The notes under the pieces were generated by a model that ran no database searches, was not told the DNA's origin, and worked only from the letters and a program-made list of their open reading frames with translations. A stretch of 64,000 nucleotides of DNA, from positions 62,001 through 126,000 of the forward strand of contig JIBA01000019.1 of assembly GCA_000620545.1 (NCBI GenBank). Direction: 5' to 3'. Shown here piece by piece: positions 37,580-46,827 of this stretch (its first letter is position 1; each line of letters begins with the position of its first letter). A program made the position numbers and the translations under genes. This DNA is from Intrasporangiaceae bacterium URHB0013 (GTDB lineage Bacteria > Actinomycetota > Actinomycetes > Actinomycetales > Dermatophilaceae).

Positions 37580-38763
37580 TGGCCGCGCCGTCCCCCCGAC
37601 TCCTCGCGGTTCCCGCCGGACCCGCCGTCCTCGACGTGCTGCCCGCGCTCGAGGCCGCCCTGACCGGGCGCTCTCCCGTGCTCCCGTATGCCGCCCAGAC
37701 ACCGCCGCCGGCCGTGCCGCCCCACGACCCCGCGGAGCTGCCCGACGGCCTCGCCCTCGCCATCGGCACCTCCGGCTCGACAGGCCTGGCCAAGCGCGCG
37801 CTGCTGACCGCCGACGCCCTCGAGCGGTCTGCGTGGGCCACGCACCAGGTGCTCGGTGGCAGCGGGGCCTGGCTGCTCGCCATGCCGGCCCATCACATCG
37901 CCGGACTACAGGTGCTGTTGCGCTCCCTCGCCTCAGGGGTCACGCCCGGTGTGCTCGACCTGCGGAACGGCTTCTCCGTCGAGGGGTTCGCCGCGGCAGC
38001 GGACCTGCTGCGCCCCACGAGCGCAGCGTCCCGGCGCTACACGGCGCTCGTACCCACGCAGCTGGCCCGGCTCGTCGACGGCCAACGGGGCCTCGAGGCC
38101 CTGCGCTCCTTTGACGCGGTCCTCGTCGGCGGCGCCGCCACCCCGCCGGCCTTGGTCGAGCGCGCCCGGGCGCTCGGGGTCGTCCTCAGCCTCACGTACG
38201 GGATGAGCGAGACGGCCGGCGGCTGCGTCTACGACGGGACACCCCTGCCCGTGAGCCGGGTCCACGTCGACAACGACCGGCACGTCGTCCTCGGCGGCGA
38301 CACCGTCGCGCACGGCTACCTCGCCGAGGCCGGCCGGAGCCGTGACGCGTTCACCGTCGACCCCGACGGCGTCCGGTGGTTCCGGACCGACGACCTCGGC
38401 CACTTCGACGACCACGGCCTCCTCGTCATCGACGGCCGCGCCGACGACGTCATCAACACCGCGGGCCTCAAGATCAACCCCGGCGTCGTCGAGGACGCCA
38501 TGACGCGCCACCTCGAGGACGTCCTCGACGTCGTCGTGCTGGGCCTGCCCGACGCCGAGTGGGGCGAGGCAGTCTGTGCCGCAGTGACGCTCGTCGACCC
38601 GGCCGGGCACCTGACGACGCGCGAGGTGCGTGACCGGCTGCGCGGCATACTCCCCGATGCGGCCCTGCCCCGCCGCGTCCTCGTGCTCGGGGCGATCCCG
38701 CAGCGCGGGCCGGGCAAGCCCGATCGGGCCGCCATCCGGCGGGCCGTGCAGGGCCTCGCCTGA
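37579..38763 (+). CDS. menE: o-Succinylbenzoate-CoA ligase
   Basis: This 394-residue AMP-forming acyl-CoA synthetase activates o-succinylbenzoate for MenB. The ATP loop is IGTSGSTGLAKRALLT (about 63-78), the aryl-adenylate motif is TYGMSETAGGCVYDG, and the hinge/C-domain has GRADDVINTAGLKINP and GKPDR with the catalytic Lys. It is shorter than many ANL enzymes because the N-terminal domain is trimmed, as in other actinobacterial MenE. ATG 37579 shares one base with the stop of the MFS gene. Confidence 0.93.
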   Translation: MAAPSPRLLAVPAGPAVLDVLPALEAALTGRSPVLPYAAQTPPPAVPPHDPAELPDGLALAIGTSGSTGLAKRALLTADALERSAWATHQVLGGSGAWLLAMPAHHIAGLQVLLRSLASGVTPGVLDLRNGFSVEGFAAAADLLRPTSAASRRYTALVPTQLARLVDGQRGLEALRSFDAVLVGGAATPPALVERARALGVVLSLTYGMSETAGGCVYDGTPLPVSRVHVDNDRHVVLGGDTVAHGYLAEAGRSRDAFTVDPDGVRWFRTDDLGHFDDHGLLVIDGRADDVINTAGLKINPGVVEDAMTRHLEDVLDVVVLGLPDAEWGEAVCAAVTLVDPAGHLTTREVRDRLRGILPDAALPRRVLVLGAIPQRGPGKPDRAAIRRAVQGLA

Positions 38764-38810
38764 GCGGTGGCAAGATGGGGGTGTCCCACCCGTCGCCGAA
38801 GGAGGTCGCC

Positions 38811-39077
38811 GTGCTGCGCGTCGTGCTGATCGCCCTCGTCGTCTTCGCCTCGATCTACGCGTTCGTCGACTGCGTGCAGACCGACCGCCGCCTCGTGCGC
38901 ACCATGCCCAAGCCGGTGTGGCTCATCGCGGTCCTCGTGCCCGTGCTCGGTCCGGTCGGCTGGCTCCTGGCCGGTCGTGCCAGCTCCCGGGGTGGTCCTG
39001 CCCCCCGCGGTCCGAGCCGGCAGCCGCCCGGGCCGCGCGGCCCGGACGACGACCCCGACTTCCTCCGCAAGCTGTAG
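38811..39077 (+). CDS. PLD nuclease N-terminal (PLDc_N) domain small membrane protein
   Basis: This 88-residue protein has two membrane helices (LRVVLIALVVFASIYAFVDC and KPVWLIAVLVPVLGPVGWLLAG). The CVQTDRRLVRTMPKPVWL linker is typical of the PLDc_N domain found alone in actinobacteria. A Pro/Gly/Arg-rich tail ends in DDDPDFLRKL, also typical. GTG 38811 is chosen for AAGGAGG 6 bases upstream; an in-frame ATG at 38775 is the alternative. It lies between menE and menA as in related genomes (recalled). Function is unknown. Confidence 0.8.
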   Translation: MLRVVLIALVVFASIYAFVDCVQTDRRLVRTMPKPVWLIAVLVPVLGPVGWLLAGRASSRGGPAPRGPSRQPPGPRGPDDDPDFLRKL

Positions 39078-39097
39078 AAGGACGCCCCGAGAACTCC

Positions 39098-39973
39098 ATG
39101 GCCACCCTGTCCCAGTGGATCGAGGGCGCTCGTCCCCGCACGCTTCCCGCTGCCGTCTCCCCCGTCCTCGTCGGCACCGGCGCCGCCTACCAGACCGGTC
39201 ACGTCGTCTGGGCGTATGCCGTCCTCGCCCTCGTCGTCGCCCTGTCCCTGCAGGTGGGGGTCAACTTCGCCAACGACTACTCCGACGGCATCCGCGGCAC
39301 CGACGAGGTGCGCGTCGGACCGGTGCGCCTCGTCGGCCAACGGCTGGCCGCGCCCCGCTCCGTCAAGATCGCGGCCTTCGCGTGCTTCTTCTTCGCGGGC
39401 CTCATGGGGCTCGCACTCGTGGGGCTCTCGGGGCTCTGGGTCATGATCCCGATCGGGGCGGCCGCGATCGCCGCGGCCTGGTTCTACACCGGCGGCTCCC
39501 GGCCCTACGGCTACCTCGGTCTCGGTGAGGTCTTCGTCTTCGTCTTCTTCGGGCTCGTCGCGACGCTCGGCACGATGGCCACGATGACGCCACCCACCGC
39601 CGCCGGCTGGTGGGGCGCCATCGGCGTCGGTTCACTGGCGTCGGCGATCCTCGTGGCCAACAACCTGCGCGACATCCCCACCGACCGCGAGCACGGCAAG
39701 CGCACGCTCGCCGTGCGGATGGGCGAGGCGGGGACGCGCCTCTTCTACGTCGCACTCGTCGCGGTGGCCTTCGTCATGACCGGGCTCGCCTCACTGACGT
39801 CGCCGTGGGCCCTGCTCGCGGTTCTGGCCGCGCCCCTCATCGTGCGGCCGATGCAGGCCGTCGTCGGGCGCGCCACGGGGGCCGGTCTCATCCCGGCGCT
39901 CGCCGGCACGGGCCAGTTCCAGCTCGTCTGGTCGCTGCTGCTCGCCATCGGTCTCGCCGTCGGGCGCGCCTGA
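39098..39973 (+). CDS. menA: 1,4-Dihydroxy-2-naphthoate polyprenyltransferase
   Basis: This 291-residue, roughly nine-helix UbiA-family enzyme attaches the polyprenyl tail to DHNA. The two Asp-rich loops that bind Mg-diphosphate are seen: NFANDYSDGIRGTD near residue 55 and NNLRDIPTDREHGKRTLAVRMG near residue 190. The N-terminal WIEGARPRTLPAAVSPVLVGTG is the MenA signature. The polyprenyl diphosphate would come from the synthase at 8938-9954. ATG 39098 follows the PLDc_N gene by 20 bp. Confidence 0.95.
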   Translation: MATLSQWIEGARPRTLPAAVSPVLVGTGAAYQTGHVVWAYAVLALVVALSLQVGVNFANDYSDGIRGTDEVRVGPVRLVGQRLAAPRSVKIAAFACFFFAGLMGLALVGLSGLWVMIPIGAAAIAAAWFYTGGSRPYGYLGLGEVFVFVFFGLVATLGTMATMTPPTAAGWWGAIGVGSLASAILVANNLRDIPTDREHGKRTLAVRMGEAGTRLFYVALVAVAFVMTGLASLTSPWALLAVLAAPLIVRPMQAVVGRATGAGLIPALAGTGQFQLVWSLLLAIGLAVGRA

Positions 39974-40000
39974 CGCCCTCGTCCCGCTGAGCCGCCGGGT

Positions 40001-40100
40001 GTCGAGGTGATCCCTCGGGACCCGCCGCGACGGCATACCTCCACTGGCCCCAGCCCCAGCGGGTCGAGGTGATCCCTGCGGACCCGGCACACCTCCACTG
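40001..40100. repeat. Two degenerate copies of a GTCGAGGTGATCCC element
   Basis: Copies at 40001-40046 and 40063-40100 both begin GTCGAGGTGATCCCT, share GGACCCG, and end (C/T)ACCTCCACTG. Within each, GAGGTG can pair with the later CACCTC or TACCTC. The core TCGAGGTGATC is the same as in the hairpins at 47.5 kb. They lie in the 187-bp gap downstream of menA, where no gene is evident. Confidence 0.6.
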
Positions 40101-40160
40101 CGGCGCCCCGCGTGCGGCATTCGGCTGACGGGAGACGCGTCCCGGTGCCACGGTGAGTGC

Positions 40161-41444
40161 GTGCCAGAGGACATCGACGTCGTCGTCATCGGGGCCGGCC
40201 AGGCCGGCCTCGCGACGAGCCACGAGCTCGGGCTGCGCGGCGTGGACCACGTCGTCCTCGAGGCGAGCGAGCCCGGTTCGTCGTGGCTCGGCCGGTGGGA
40301 CAGCTTCACCCTCGTCGGGCCCAACCACACCGTGCGGCTCCCCGGAGCGCCCTACTCCGGCGACGACCCGGGCGGCTTCATGTCGCGCACGGAGATCGCC
40401 GACCACCTCCAGGCGTATGCCGGCCGGCTCGGTCGCGTCCGCGCGGGCGTGCCCGTGCGCCGGCTGGCACGACGCGAGGGGGGAGGGTTCGAGCTGCGCA
40501 CCGACGGCGAGGTGATCCGCAGCCGCGTCGTCGTCGTCGCGACCGGTGCCTACCAGCGAGCCGTGCGGCCGACGGCTGTGGCCGGCCTCGGCCCCGCTGT
40601 CCCGTGCATCGACGTGCCGAGCTACCGCAACCCGGCCGGGGTGCCCGACGGCGCGGTGCTCGTCGTCGGTAGTGGTCAGAGCGCGTGCCAGATCGCCGAG
40701 GAGCTCGTACGCTCGGGGCGCGACGTCGTCATGGCGTGCGGACGGGCGCCGTGGTTCCCGCGCCGCGTCGGTGGCCGTGACCTCTTCGAGTGGCTGCTCG
40801 ACTCGACGTTCTACGAGCAGACGCCAGACCAGCTGGCGAGCCCGGCGGCCCGGCACGGGGCGAACGTCCAGGCCAGCGGCGCCGGTGGCGGCCATGACCT
40901 GCACTACCGGACCCTCGCCGGGCTCGGGGTGCGCCTGGCCGGGCACCTGCTCGCGATCGACGAGCAGAGCGCCCGCTTCGCGCCTGACCTGGCCGAGGTC
41001 ATCGCGGCCGGGGATGCAGGTTTCCGGTTCGTGCGCGACACGATCGTGGCGCTGTGCCAGGAGAGCGGGGTGCCGGTCCCGGACATCCCGGAGCCGGGGC
41101 CGCTCGACACGAGTGCACCCGCCCGCCTCGACCTGCGTGGCTTCGGCGCCGTGGTGGTCGCGACCGGCTTCCGCTCGCGCTACACCGAGTGGATCGACGT
41201 GCCCGGCCTCGTCGACGCGCAGGGTTTCCCGGTGCACGTCGACGGCGAGAGCGTCGTGGCGCCAGACCTGCACTTCGTCGGCGTCCACTTCCTGCGCCGA
41301 CGTCGGTCGTCACTGCTCTTCGGCGTCGGCGACGACGCCACGGCGACCGCGAACCGCATCGCCACCCGGTTCCGACTCCCCACCCCGGGGCCCTCGACCG
41401 GCGCCGGAACCCTACGCTCGGGCAGTGCCCCGCGGCCGAAGTGA
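40161..41444 (+). CDS. FAD/NAD(P)-dependent flavin monooxygenase-like oxidoreductase
   Basis: This 427-residue protein has an N-terminal FAD Rossmann motif VVVIGAGQAGLATSHELG (residues 7-24) and a central NAD(P)H motif VLVVGSGQSACQIAEEL, the layout of CzcO/YUCCA-type flavoproteins. WLGRWDSFTLVGPNHTVRLPG and VVVATGAYQ are also typical, as is the late ATGFR. The strict FMO signature FxGxxxHxxxY is not seen, so reaction and substrate are open. GTG 40161 has no clear Shine-Dalgarno. Confidence 0.8.
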   Translation: MPEDIDVVVIGAGQAGLATSHELGLRGVDHVVLEASEPGSSWLGRWDSFTLVGPNHTVRLPGAPYSGDDPGGFMSRTEIADHLQAYAGRLGRVRAGVPVRRLARREGGGFELRTDGEVIRSRVVVVATGAYQRAVRPTAVAGLGPAVPCIDVPSYRNPAGVPDGAVLVVGSGQSACQIAEELVRSGRDVVMACGRAPWFPRRVGGRDLFEWLLDSTFYEQTPDQLASPAARHGANVQASGAGGGHDLHYRTLAGLGVRLAGHLLAIDEQSARFAPDLAEVIAAGDAGFRFVRDTIVALCQESGVPVPDIPEPGPLDTSAPARLDLRGFGAVVVATGFRSRYTEWIDVPGLVDAQGFPVHVDGESVVAPDLHFVGVHFLRRRRSSLLFGVGDDATATANRIATRFRLPTPGPSTGAGTLRSGSAPRPK

Positions 41445-41493
41445 CGACGCCGCCATTCGATCCGGCCTCGGCGTCGGGCCTCGGCGTCGGGCC

Positions 41494-41838
41494 TCAGCGG
41501 TCGGCGTTGCGCGGGTCCTCGACCTCGGCGGCGCCCGTCGTGTCCGCGCCACGGACCGGGTGCTCGTTCGCAGCGTTCTCGGTGTCCTCCGCGTCCTCGG
41601 CGAACTCGTCGCTCGTGGGGTCGACCGTCTGCTTCCCGTCGAGCTTGGCCTCGTGCCGCTCGATGAGCTTCGCGGTGATCTCGTCGCGCATGCCGCGCAG
41701 CAGGATGTAGGAGGCCGCTGCCGAGGCGATCGCCGACGCTCCGAGGAGGAGCACGGGGTTGTTGCGCAGGCCGATGAGCCAGAAGAGGAAGAGGAACCCG
41801 AAGAAGATCAGGATCCGCAGGAGCGAGTAGCGGACCAC
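41494..41838 (-). CDS. DUF4229-type small membrane protein
   Basis: This 114-residue protein has two adjacent membrane segments (YSLLRILIFFGFLFLFWLIG and PVLLLGASAIASAAASYILL) followed by LRGMRDEITAKLIERHEAK and an acidic tail of about 45 residues. This matches the actinobacterial DUF4229 pattern, usually found after ccsB. GTG 41838 lies one base past the ccsB stop. Function unknown; as the last gene of the cytochrome c maturation operon it may be an accessory protein (inference). Confidence 0.78.
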   Translation of the reverse strand: MVRYSLLRILIFFGFLFLFWLIGLRNNPVLLLGASAIASAAASYILLRGMRDEITAKLIERHEAKLDGKQTVDPTSDEFAEDAEDTENAANEHPVRGADTTGAAEVEDPRNADR

Positions 41839-41839
41839 G

Positions 41840-42838
41840 TCACATCCCCGAGTAGTTGTGCATGCCCACGAAGGTCGACACGAGGTTGACCAGCGTGAAG
41901 TTGATGAGAACGGCGACGTAGCCCGCCAGCGCGATGTACATCGACTTGCGGTGGTCGACCCCGGCCGTCGCGCGGCCGTGCATGTAGGCGGCGTAGACCG
42001 TCCAGATGACGAAGGTCCAGACCTCCTTGGGGTCCCACTGCCAGTAGGCGCCCCACGCCTGCTTGGCCCAGATGGCTCCCGCGATGAGCGTGAACGTCCA
42101 GAGGATGAAGCCGACCATGTTGAGGCTGTAGGCCGTGCGCTCGAGCGACTGCGAGGGCGGCAGCGACTCGATGAAGCCGGGCTTGGCGGGCGGCCTCTCC
42201 TCGCGGCGGACACGCACGAGGTAGAGCAGCCCGACCGCGAAGGCGAGCGTGAAGAAGGCGACGGCGAGGAAGGCGACCGAGACATGGATGCCGAGCCAGT
42301 AGGACTTGAGCGCCGGCATGAGCTCACCGGCCTCGGTGTAGAGCACCGTGAGGGCGAGACCGAGCACGAGCAGGATGGGCGTGACGATGAAGACGCCGAG
42401 CCACTGCCACGTGTTGCGCCTGGCGAGGAGGCTGTAGGTCGCTCCGACAGCGGCAGCAGCGGCCGTCGCGAACTCGAACATGTTGCCCCACGGCGGACGG
42501 CCGACGGCCAGACCCCGCATGAGGACCGACGCGACGAGCAGCGCCGAGGCGAGGTAGGTGAGCATCAAAGCGATGCTGCCGCGCTGACGGCTCTTGAGGC
42601 TCTCCTCGAAGTCGGGGCCGGCCGCATACGGGGTGGCCGAGCGGCGCTCGGCCGGCGTGGGCGCCCCCGCACCGACGAGGACGTCCTCGCGCTCGTTGGC
42701 GACGACGTCGGCGGCGGCCCGGGAGTCGGCGACCTTCGGGGCGCGCGCGGCCAGGTGCCACGTGAAGGCGAGCATGGCGAGCGTGTAGACGATCATCGAC
42801 GCGTAGAGCGCCGTGTTGGCGTTGGCTGCGAGGTTCAC
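41840..42838 (-). CDS. ccsB: Cytochrome c synthase subunit CcsB/ResC (system II)
   Basis: This 332-residue polytopic protein is the heme-handling subunit of system II cytochrome c biogenesis. The tryptophan-rich WWD domain is seen as WGAYWQWDPKEVWTFVIW, and flanking His residues occur in YWLGIHVSVAF and MHGR. RPPWGNMFEF precedes it. With ResB it exports heme and joins it to CXXCH apocytochromes on the outer face of the membrane. GTG 42838 overlaps the resB stop by 4 bases. Confidence 0.93.
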   Translation of the reverse strand: MNLAANANTALYASMIVYTLAMLAFTWHLAARAPKVADSRAAADVVANEREDVLVGAGAPTPAERRSATPYAAGPDFEESLKSRQRGSIALMLTYLASALLVASVLMRGLAVGRPPWGNMFEFATAAAAAVGATYSLLARRNTWQWLGVFIVTPILLVLGLALTVLYTEAGELMPALKSYWLGIHVSVAFLAVAFFTLAFAVGLLYLVRVRREERPPAKPGFIESLPPSQSLERTAYSLNMVGFILWTFTLIAGAIWAKQAWGAYWQWDPKEVWTFVIWTVYAAYMHGRATAGVDHRKSMYIALAGYVAVLINFTLVNLVSTFVGMHNYSGM

Positions 42839-44574
42839 GAGCGGTCGGTCCGTTCTGCAAGGCGGTCGTGCACGCCGGTGCTGATCGCGGTGACGATCGC
42901 GGCGAGCCCGGAGTCGGAGTCCTTTGAGAGGCCACCGATGGTGACCACGGTAGTCGGTCGCCCGTCGGCGTCGTCAGCGCCGTCAGCGGCGCCGGGCTCG
43001 ACACCGGCAGCGAGACCCGGCGCGGCGGGGCGCACGCGCACGAAGACGCGGCGACGCTTGATGGTGAGGCCGAGGATGAGGCCGAGGGTGGCGAGGACCG
43101 CGCTCACGAGGCTGATCGGCGCACCGGGGTCGGTGCGGACCGAGAGGCCGGCGAAGCGCTTGACGCCGTCGAAGGTGATCGAGCCGCGGTCGCCCGGCAG
43201 CTGGTAGGTCTGTCCTGGCTTGAGCCGGACGAGCGCGGGCGAGCCGTCAGCCTTGGTCACCTGCTTCATCTCGTCGGTGTTGAGTGTGTAGACCGACTGT
43301 GGTGCGCCACCCGGGAAGAGGTTGCCCTCCCACACCGAGAGCGCGACCTCGGGGTTCTTCGTGTCGGGGAAGATCGACACGGGTCCGTTGGTGAAGGTCG
43401 GCTCGGCCGTCGGGAGGAAGAAGCCGGTGAAGCCGAGCTGGCTCGGCGACGCGGACGGCACCTTGATGACGCCGACAGAGCGGTAGTTGCCGTCCTGCGG
43501 CAGGAACGGGGTCGCCTCCCGATAGAGGACGGATCCCTTCGCGTCGCGCACCGTGATGACCGGCGTGTAGCCGTTGCCGAGCAGGAAGATGTCGGCGCCG
43601 CCGACGGTGATCGGGTGGTTGACCGAGACGTTCTCGCTCGACGCCGGTGCACCGGGTGCGCTCTGGAGCGTCGTCTGCGCATCGAAGAGCCGCGGCGTGC
43701 CGAAGGAGCGGCCGGGCGTCTCGTTGAACTCGACGTGGAGCTTGTCGAGGGAGAGCACGAAGGGCGGCAGTGACTCGGTGTCGACCCAGGGCCCGGGCGA
43801 GATGGTGTTGTAGGTGCCGGCCGACGACGCGAACCGGTCGCCCTCGGCGAGGATGATGTCGCCGCGCCAGCCGAGCAGGTGCCCGACGGCCATCCCGATG
43901 ATGATGCCGGTGAGCGCCAGGTGGAAGAGCAGGTTGCCGGTCTCGCGGAGGTAACCGGACTCGGCCGACAGACTCGTGGCGTCGTGGGAGTGCAGCCGGA
44001 ACCGCTTGCGCCTCAGCACCTGCCGCGCGGCGGCGAGAGCCTCCTCGGGCGACAGGGTGGTCGTGAGCTCTGCGTGCTCGTCGAGGCGCTGCAGCCTCGC
44101 CGGTGCGCGTGGCGGGGTCGAGCGGAGCGCCGAGAGGTGAACCTTCGTGCGCGGCACGATGCAGCCGACGAGGGAGATGAACAGCAGCAGGTAGATCGCC
44201 GAGAACCACGGGGAGGCGTAGACGTCGAAGAAGCCGAACCGGTCGAGCCACGGCGAGCTCGTCGGGTTCTGGGCGATGTAGTCGGCGACCCGGCCCGCGT
44301 CGATGTTGCGCTGGGGGAAGATCGAGCCCGGCACGGCCGCGATCGAGAGGAGCAGGAGCAGGAAGAGCGCGGTGCGCATGCTCGTCAGCTGCCGCCAGCC
44401 CCACCGGAGCATCCCGACGGTGCCGAGGGCAGGCAGGGTCGGCTCCTGCCGGTCGGGTCGCATCCCCTTCCGGGCGCGCTCGGTGCCCCTCGCGCCCTTC
44501 GAGTCCTTCGAGTCCTTCGAGCCCTTCGAGCCCTTCGAGTCCTTCTCGGTGGCGGCGTTCGTGTCGGTGCTCAT
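42835..44574 (-). CDS. resB: Cytochrome c biogenesis protein ResB
   Basis: This 579-residue partner of CcsB has membrane helices near residues 65-85, 115-135 and 205-225 and a final helix near 510, separated by a large extracytoplasmic domain. SMRTALFLLLLLSIAAVPGSIFPQR and GWRGDIILAEGDRF are typical ResB sequence. The first ~35 residues contain Ser-Lys-Gly/Asp tripeptide repeats encoded by a 9-bp DNA repeat. ATG 44574 lies one base after the ccdA stop. Confidence 0.92.
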   Translation of the reverse strand: MSTDTNAATEKDSKGSKGSKDSKDSKGARGTERARKGMRPDRQEPTLPALGTVGMLRWGWRQLTSMRTALFLLLLLSIAAVPGSIFPQRNIDAGRVADYIAQNPTSSPWLDRFGFFDVYASPWFSAIYLLLFISLVGCIVPRTKVHLSALRSTPPRAPARLQRLDEHAELTTTLSPEEALAAARQVLRRKRFRLHSHDATSLSAESGYLRETGNLLFHLALTGIIIGMAVGHLLGWRGDIILAEGDRFASSAGTYNTISPGPWVDTESLPPFVLSLDKLHVEFNETPGRSFGTPRLFDAQTTLQSAPGAPASSENVSVNHPITVGGADIFLLGNGYTPVITVRDAKGSVLYREATPFLPQDGNYRSVGVIKVPSASPSQLGFTGFFLPTAEPTFTNGPVSIFPDTKNPEVALSVWEGNLFPGGAPQSVYTLNTDEMKQVTKADGSPALVRLKPGQTYQLPGDRGSITFDGVKRFAGLSVRTDPGAPISLVSAVLATLGLILGLTIKRRRVFVRVRPAAPGLAAGVEPGAADGADDADGRPTTVVTIGGLSKDSDSGLAAIVTAISTGVHDRLAERTDRS

Positions 44575-44575
44575 G

Positions 44576-45319
44576 TCAGATCGCCACCTGGAAGCCGTTG
44601 ACGAGGCGGACCTGGAGCCAGACGATGACGTCCTCCCAGACCCCGGTGAGCATGAGCAGGCCCACGACGACGAGGAGCAGGCCGCCGACGTTCTGGAGCG
44701 TGCGGCGATGCCGGCGCAGCCAGTCGTTCGCGGTGCCGGCGCGCTCCCACAGCGCCGCCATGAGGACGAACGGCAGGCCCAGCCCGATCGAGTAGACGGC
44801 GGCGAGGGAGAGGCCCCGGACGATCGACCCGGACTCGGCCGAGATCGGGGCGGCCATGGCCTGGATCGCGCCGAGCGTCGGTCCCATGCACGGCGACCAG
44901 CCGATGGCGAAGGCGGCCCCGAGGAGCGGTGCCCCGGCGAGCCCGGCACGCGGTCGCCAGCTCACCGGAGCGGCATACGACCGGCCGAGGCCGAGGAAGA
45001 TCAGACCCATCACGAGCACGACCGCACCACCGACGCGCAGCAGCGCGCTCTGGTGCTCGCGGAAGGCCAGTCCGACCGCCGAGACGGCGGCGGCGGCGAT
45101 GAGGAAGACGACGGTGAAGCCGAGGACGAAGAGCAGCGCCCCCAGCACGAGCCGCCCGCGCGACCGCTTCTCGAGCGAGACCTCGGACAGCCCGGTGACG
45201 TAGCCGAGGAAGCCGGGCACCAACGGCAGCACGCAGGGCGACGCGAACGAGACGAAGCCCGCGACGAGGGCGACGAGCGCCGCGACGACGAGCGAGCCGG
45301 AGGCGATCTCGGTACCCAC
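44576..45319 (-). CDS. ccdA: Cytochrome c biogenesis transmembrane thiol transporter CcdA
   Basis: This 247-residue, six-helix protein of the DsbD/CcdA family passes reducing equivalents across the membrane to keep apocytochrome thiols reduced. The two redox Cys are in [18 protein letters not shown] and [17 protein letters not shown] 45319 is 7 bases after the tlpA stop and starts MGTEIASGS just before the first helix. It works with the adjacent TlpA-like lipoprotein. Confidence 0.93.
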   Translation of the reverse strand: MGTEIASGSLVVAALVALVAGFVSFASPCVLPLVPGFLGYVTGLSEVSLEKRSRGRLVLGALLFVLGFTVVFLIAAAAVSAVGLAFREHQSALLRVGGAVVLVMGLIFLGLGRSYAAPVSWRPRAGLAGAPLLGAAFAIGWSPCMGPTLGAIQAMAAPISAESGSIVRGLSLAAVYSIGLGLPFVLMAALWERAGTANDWLRRHRRTLQNVGGLLLVVVGLLMLTGVWEDVIVWLQVRLVNGFQVAI

Positions 45320-45326
45320 AGGGGCC

Positions 45327-45938
45327 TCAGGCCTGCTCGGCGAGGACGTCGTCGACGAGACCCAGCAGGGTCGTCGTCGAGACGGGGCCGGAGACGCGCG
45401 CCGCGATGCGGGCCTGGCGGTCGAGGACCAAGGTCGTCGGCGTGGCCGAGGCCTTGCCCTGGAGGGAGAGGATCGGTACACCGCCGTCGTAGGCGAGCGA
45501 GGGATAGGTGACCTGGTTGGCCTTCTGGAAGGCGAGTCCCGTCTCGGGGCCCTCGAGCTTGTCGAGCCCGATGAACTGGACCTTCTTGCCCCCGGCCTGC
45601 ACGGTCTCCCACGCCTTCTGGAGGGCGGGCGTCTCCTCGATGCAGGGCGGGCACCACGAGCCCCAGACGTTGACGACGAGCACCGTGCCGGCGCGCTCGG
45701 CGCTGCTCCACGGCTTGCCCTCCAGGGTCGTGCCCGCGAGCTTCACCGGCTCACCGCGATCGGAGACGGGCAGCTGCTCGATCGACCCGTCGCCGGCGAC
45801 GTAGCCCTTGCGGTCACCTGAACGCGCTTGGTCCGCAACGGAGTTCGGGTCGGACGAGCATCCGGCGACGAAGGACACGAGCCCTCCCGCCACGGCCACG
45901 GTGCCCCACCGCAGCGCAGTGCGTCGGTCAAGGTCCAT
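45327..45938 (-). CDS. TlpA/ResA-type thiol-disulfide oxidoreductase lipoprotein
   Basis: This 203-residue thioredoxin-fold protein has the active site [12 protein letters not shown]. The N-terminus has Arg-Arg, a hydrophobic stretch and the lipobox FVAGC with Cys27, so it should be anchored on the outer face of the membrane. It probably reduces the CXXCH Cys pair of apocytochrome c, taking electrons from CcdA. ATG 45938 shares one base with the stop of the phosphatase gene. Confidence 0.92.
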   Translation of the reverse strand: MDLDRRTALRWGTVAVAGGLVSFVAGCSSDPNSVADQARSGDRKGYVAGDGSIEQLPVSDRGEPVKLAGTTLEGKPWSSAERAGTVLVVNVWGSWCPPCIEETPALQKAWETVQAGGKKVQFIGLDKLEGPETGLAFQKANQVTYPSLAYDGGVPILSLQGKASATPTTLVLDRQARIAARVSGPVSTTTLLGLVDDVLAEQA

Positions 45939-46606
45939 CAGGCGCCCACGCTCTTGCTCGCCCTCGCGAGCAGCGCGGCGGCTGGCTCGGAGTACGTGAT
46001 CGAGGCGAGCTCGTCGCCGTCGTAGGCCAGTGAGGTCAGCGACGCGAGCGTGCACTCGCGCTTGCGCGGGTCGTGCCAGAGGCGGCGCCCCTCGAGCCGG
46101 TTGCGGACCGTCCAGACGGGCAGCTGGTGGCTGACGACGACCGCCTCGTGGCCGCGGGCGGCGTCGCGCGCGGCGGCGACGGCCGCGAGCATGCGGGTCG
46201 CGATGTCCTCGTACGGCTCGCCCCACGAGGGCTTGGTGACGTTGCTGAAGAGATGCCAGTTGCGCGGATGGATCAGATCCGTCGGGCCGACGTTGCGGCC
46301 CTCGAACCGATTCTTGGACTCGATGAGGCGCGCGTCGGTGACGATCTCGACGTCGTGGTCGGCGGCGATCGGGGCCGCGGTCTCCTGGGCCCGCTCGAGG
46401 GGTGAGGAGACCACGTGGGTGATGTCGTTGGTCTCCAGATGGGCCGCGACGAGGCGCGCCATCTCGACGCCGAGGTCCGAGAGGTGGAAGCCGTCGAGAC
46501 GGCCGTAGAGCACGCCCCTGGGATTGTGGACCTCACCGTGCCGCATGAGGTGCACGACCGTGCGGTCACCGGCGCCCGGCCCCACACCGCTCGTGCTCTT
46601 ACCCAT
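45938..46606 (-). CDS. Histidine phosphatase (phosphoglycerate-mutase-like) family protein
   Basis: This 222-residue protein has the RHG motif in VVHLMRHGEVHNPRG, where the His is phosphorylated, the second half VSSPLERAQETA, and a late His in AVVVSHQLPVW. The substrate is unknown. It is the first gene of the cytochrome c maturation operon, a position also recalled for mycobacterial Rv0525. ATG 46606 is preceded by GAGACT-N7, a possible leaderless promoter. Confidence 0.88.
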   Translation of the reverse strand: MGKSTSGVGPGAGDRTVVHLMRHGEVHNPRGVLYGRLDGFHLSDLGVEMARLVAAHLETNDITHVVSSPLERAQETAAPIAADHDVEIVTDARLIESKNRFEGRNVGPTDLIHPRNWHLFSNVTKPSWGEPYEDIATRMLAAVAAARDAARGHEAVVVSHQLPVWTVRNRLEGRRLWHDPRKRECTLASLTSLAYDGDELASITYSEPAAALLARASKSVGA

Positions 46607-46814
46607 GGGCGACAGTCTCTCAAACGTCGTGCTCAGGACCGAATCCGGATCTGCGCCTCTGCGGCCCCTGTGACGTGCAGCGACGGCCGGAGAGGCGCGC
46701 TCACGTGGCTGCTGAGCCTGCCCCACGCATACGTCCTCGGTGGCAGTGGCGGGGCGCCGTGGCGCAGGTCACGCCCTCCGTGGGACGACGGGCGGGGTCC
46801 GAGCGCCTTCGACC

Positions 46815-46820
46815 TACACT
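46815..46820 (+). promoter_or_regulatory. -10 box TACACT, leaderless promoter of the LysE-family gene
   Basis: TACACT ends 7 bases before GTG 46828 and no Shine-Dalgarno intervenes. The rest of 46607-46827 is a divergent promoter region without a visible gene. Confidence 0.5.
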
Positions 46821-46827
46821 CCGTGAC

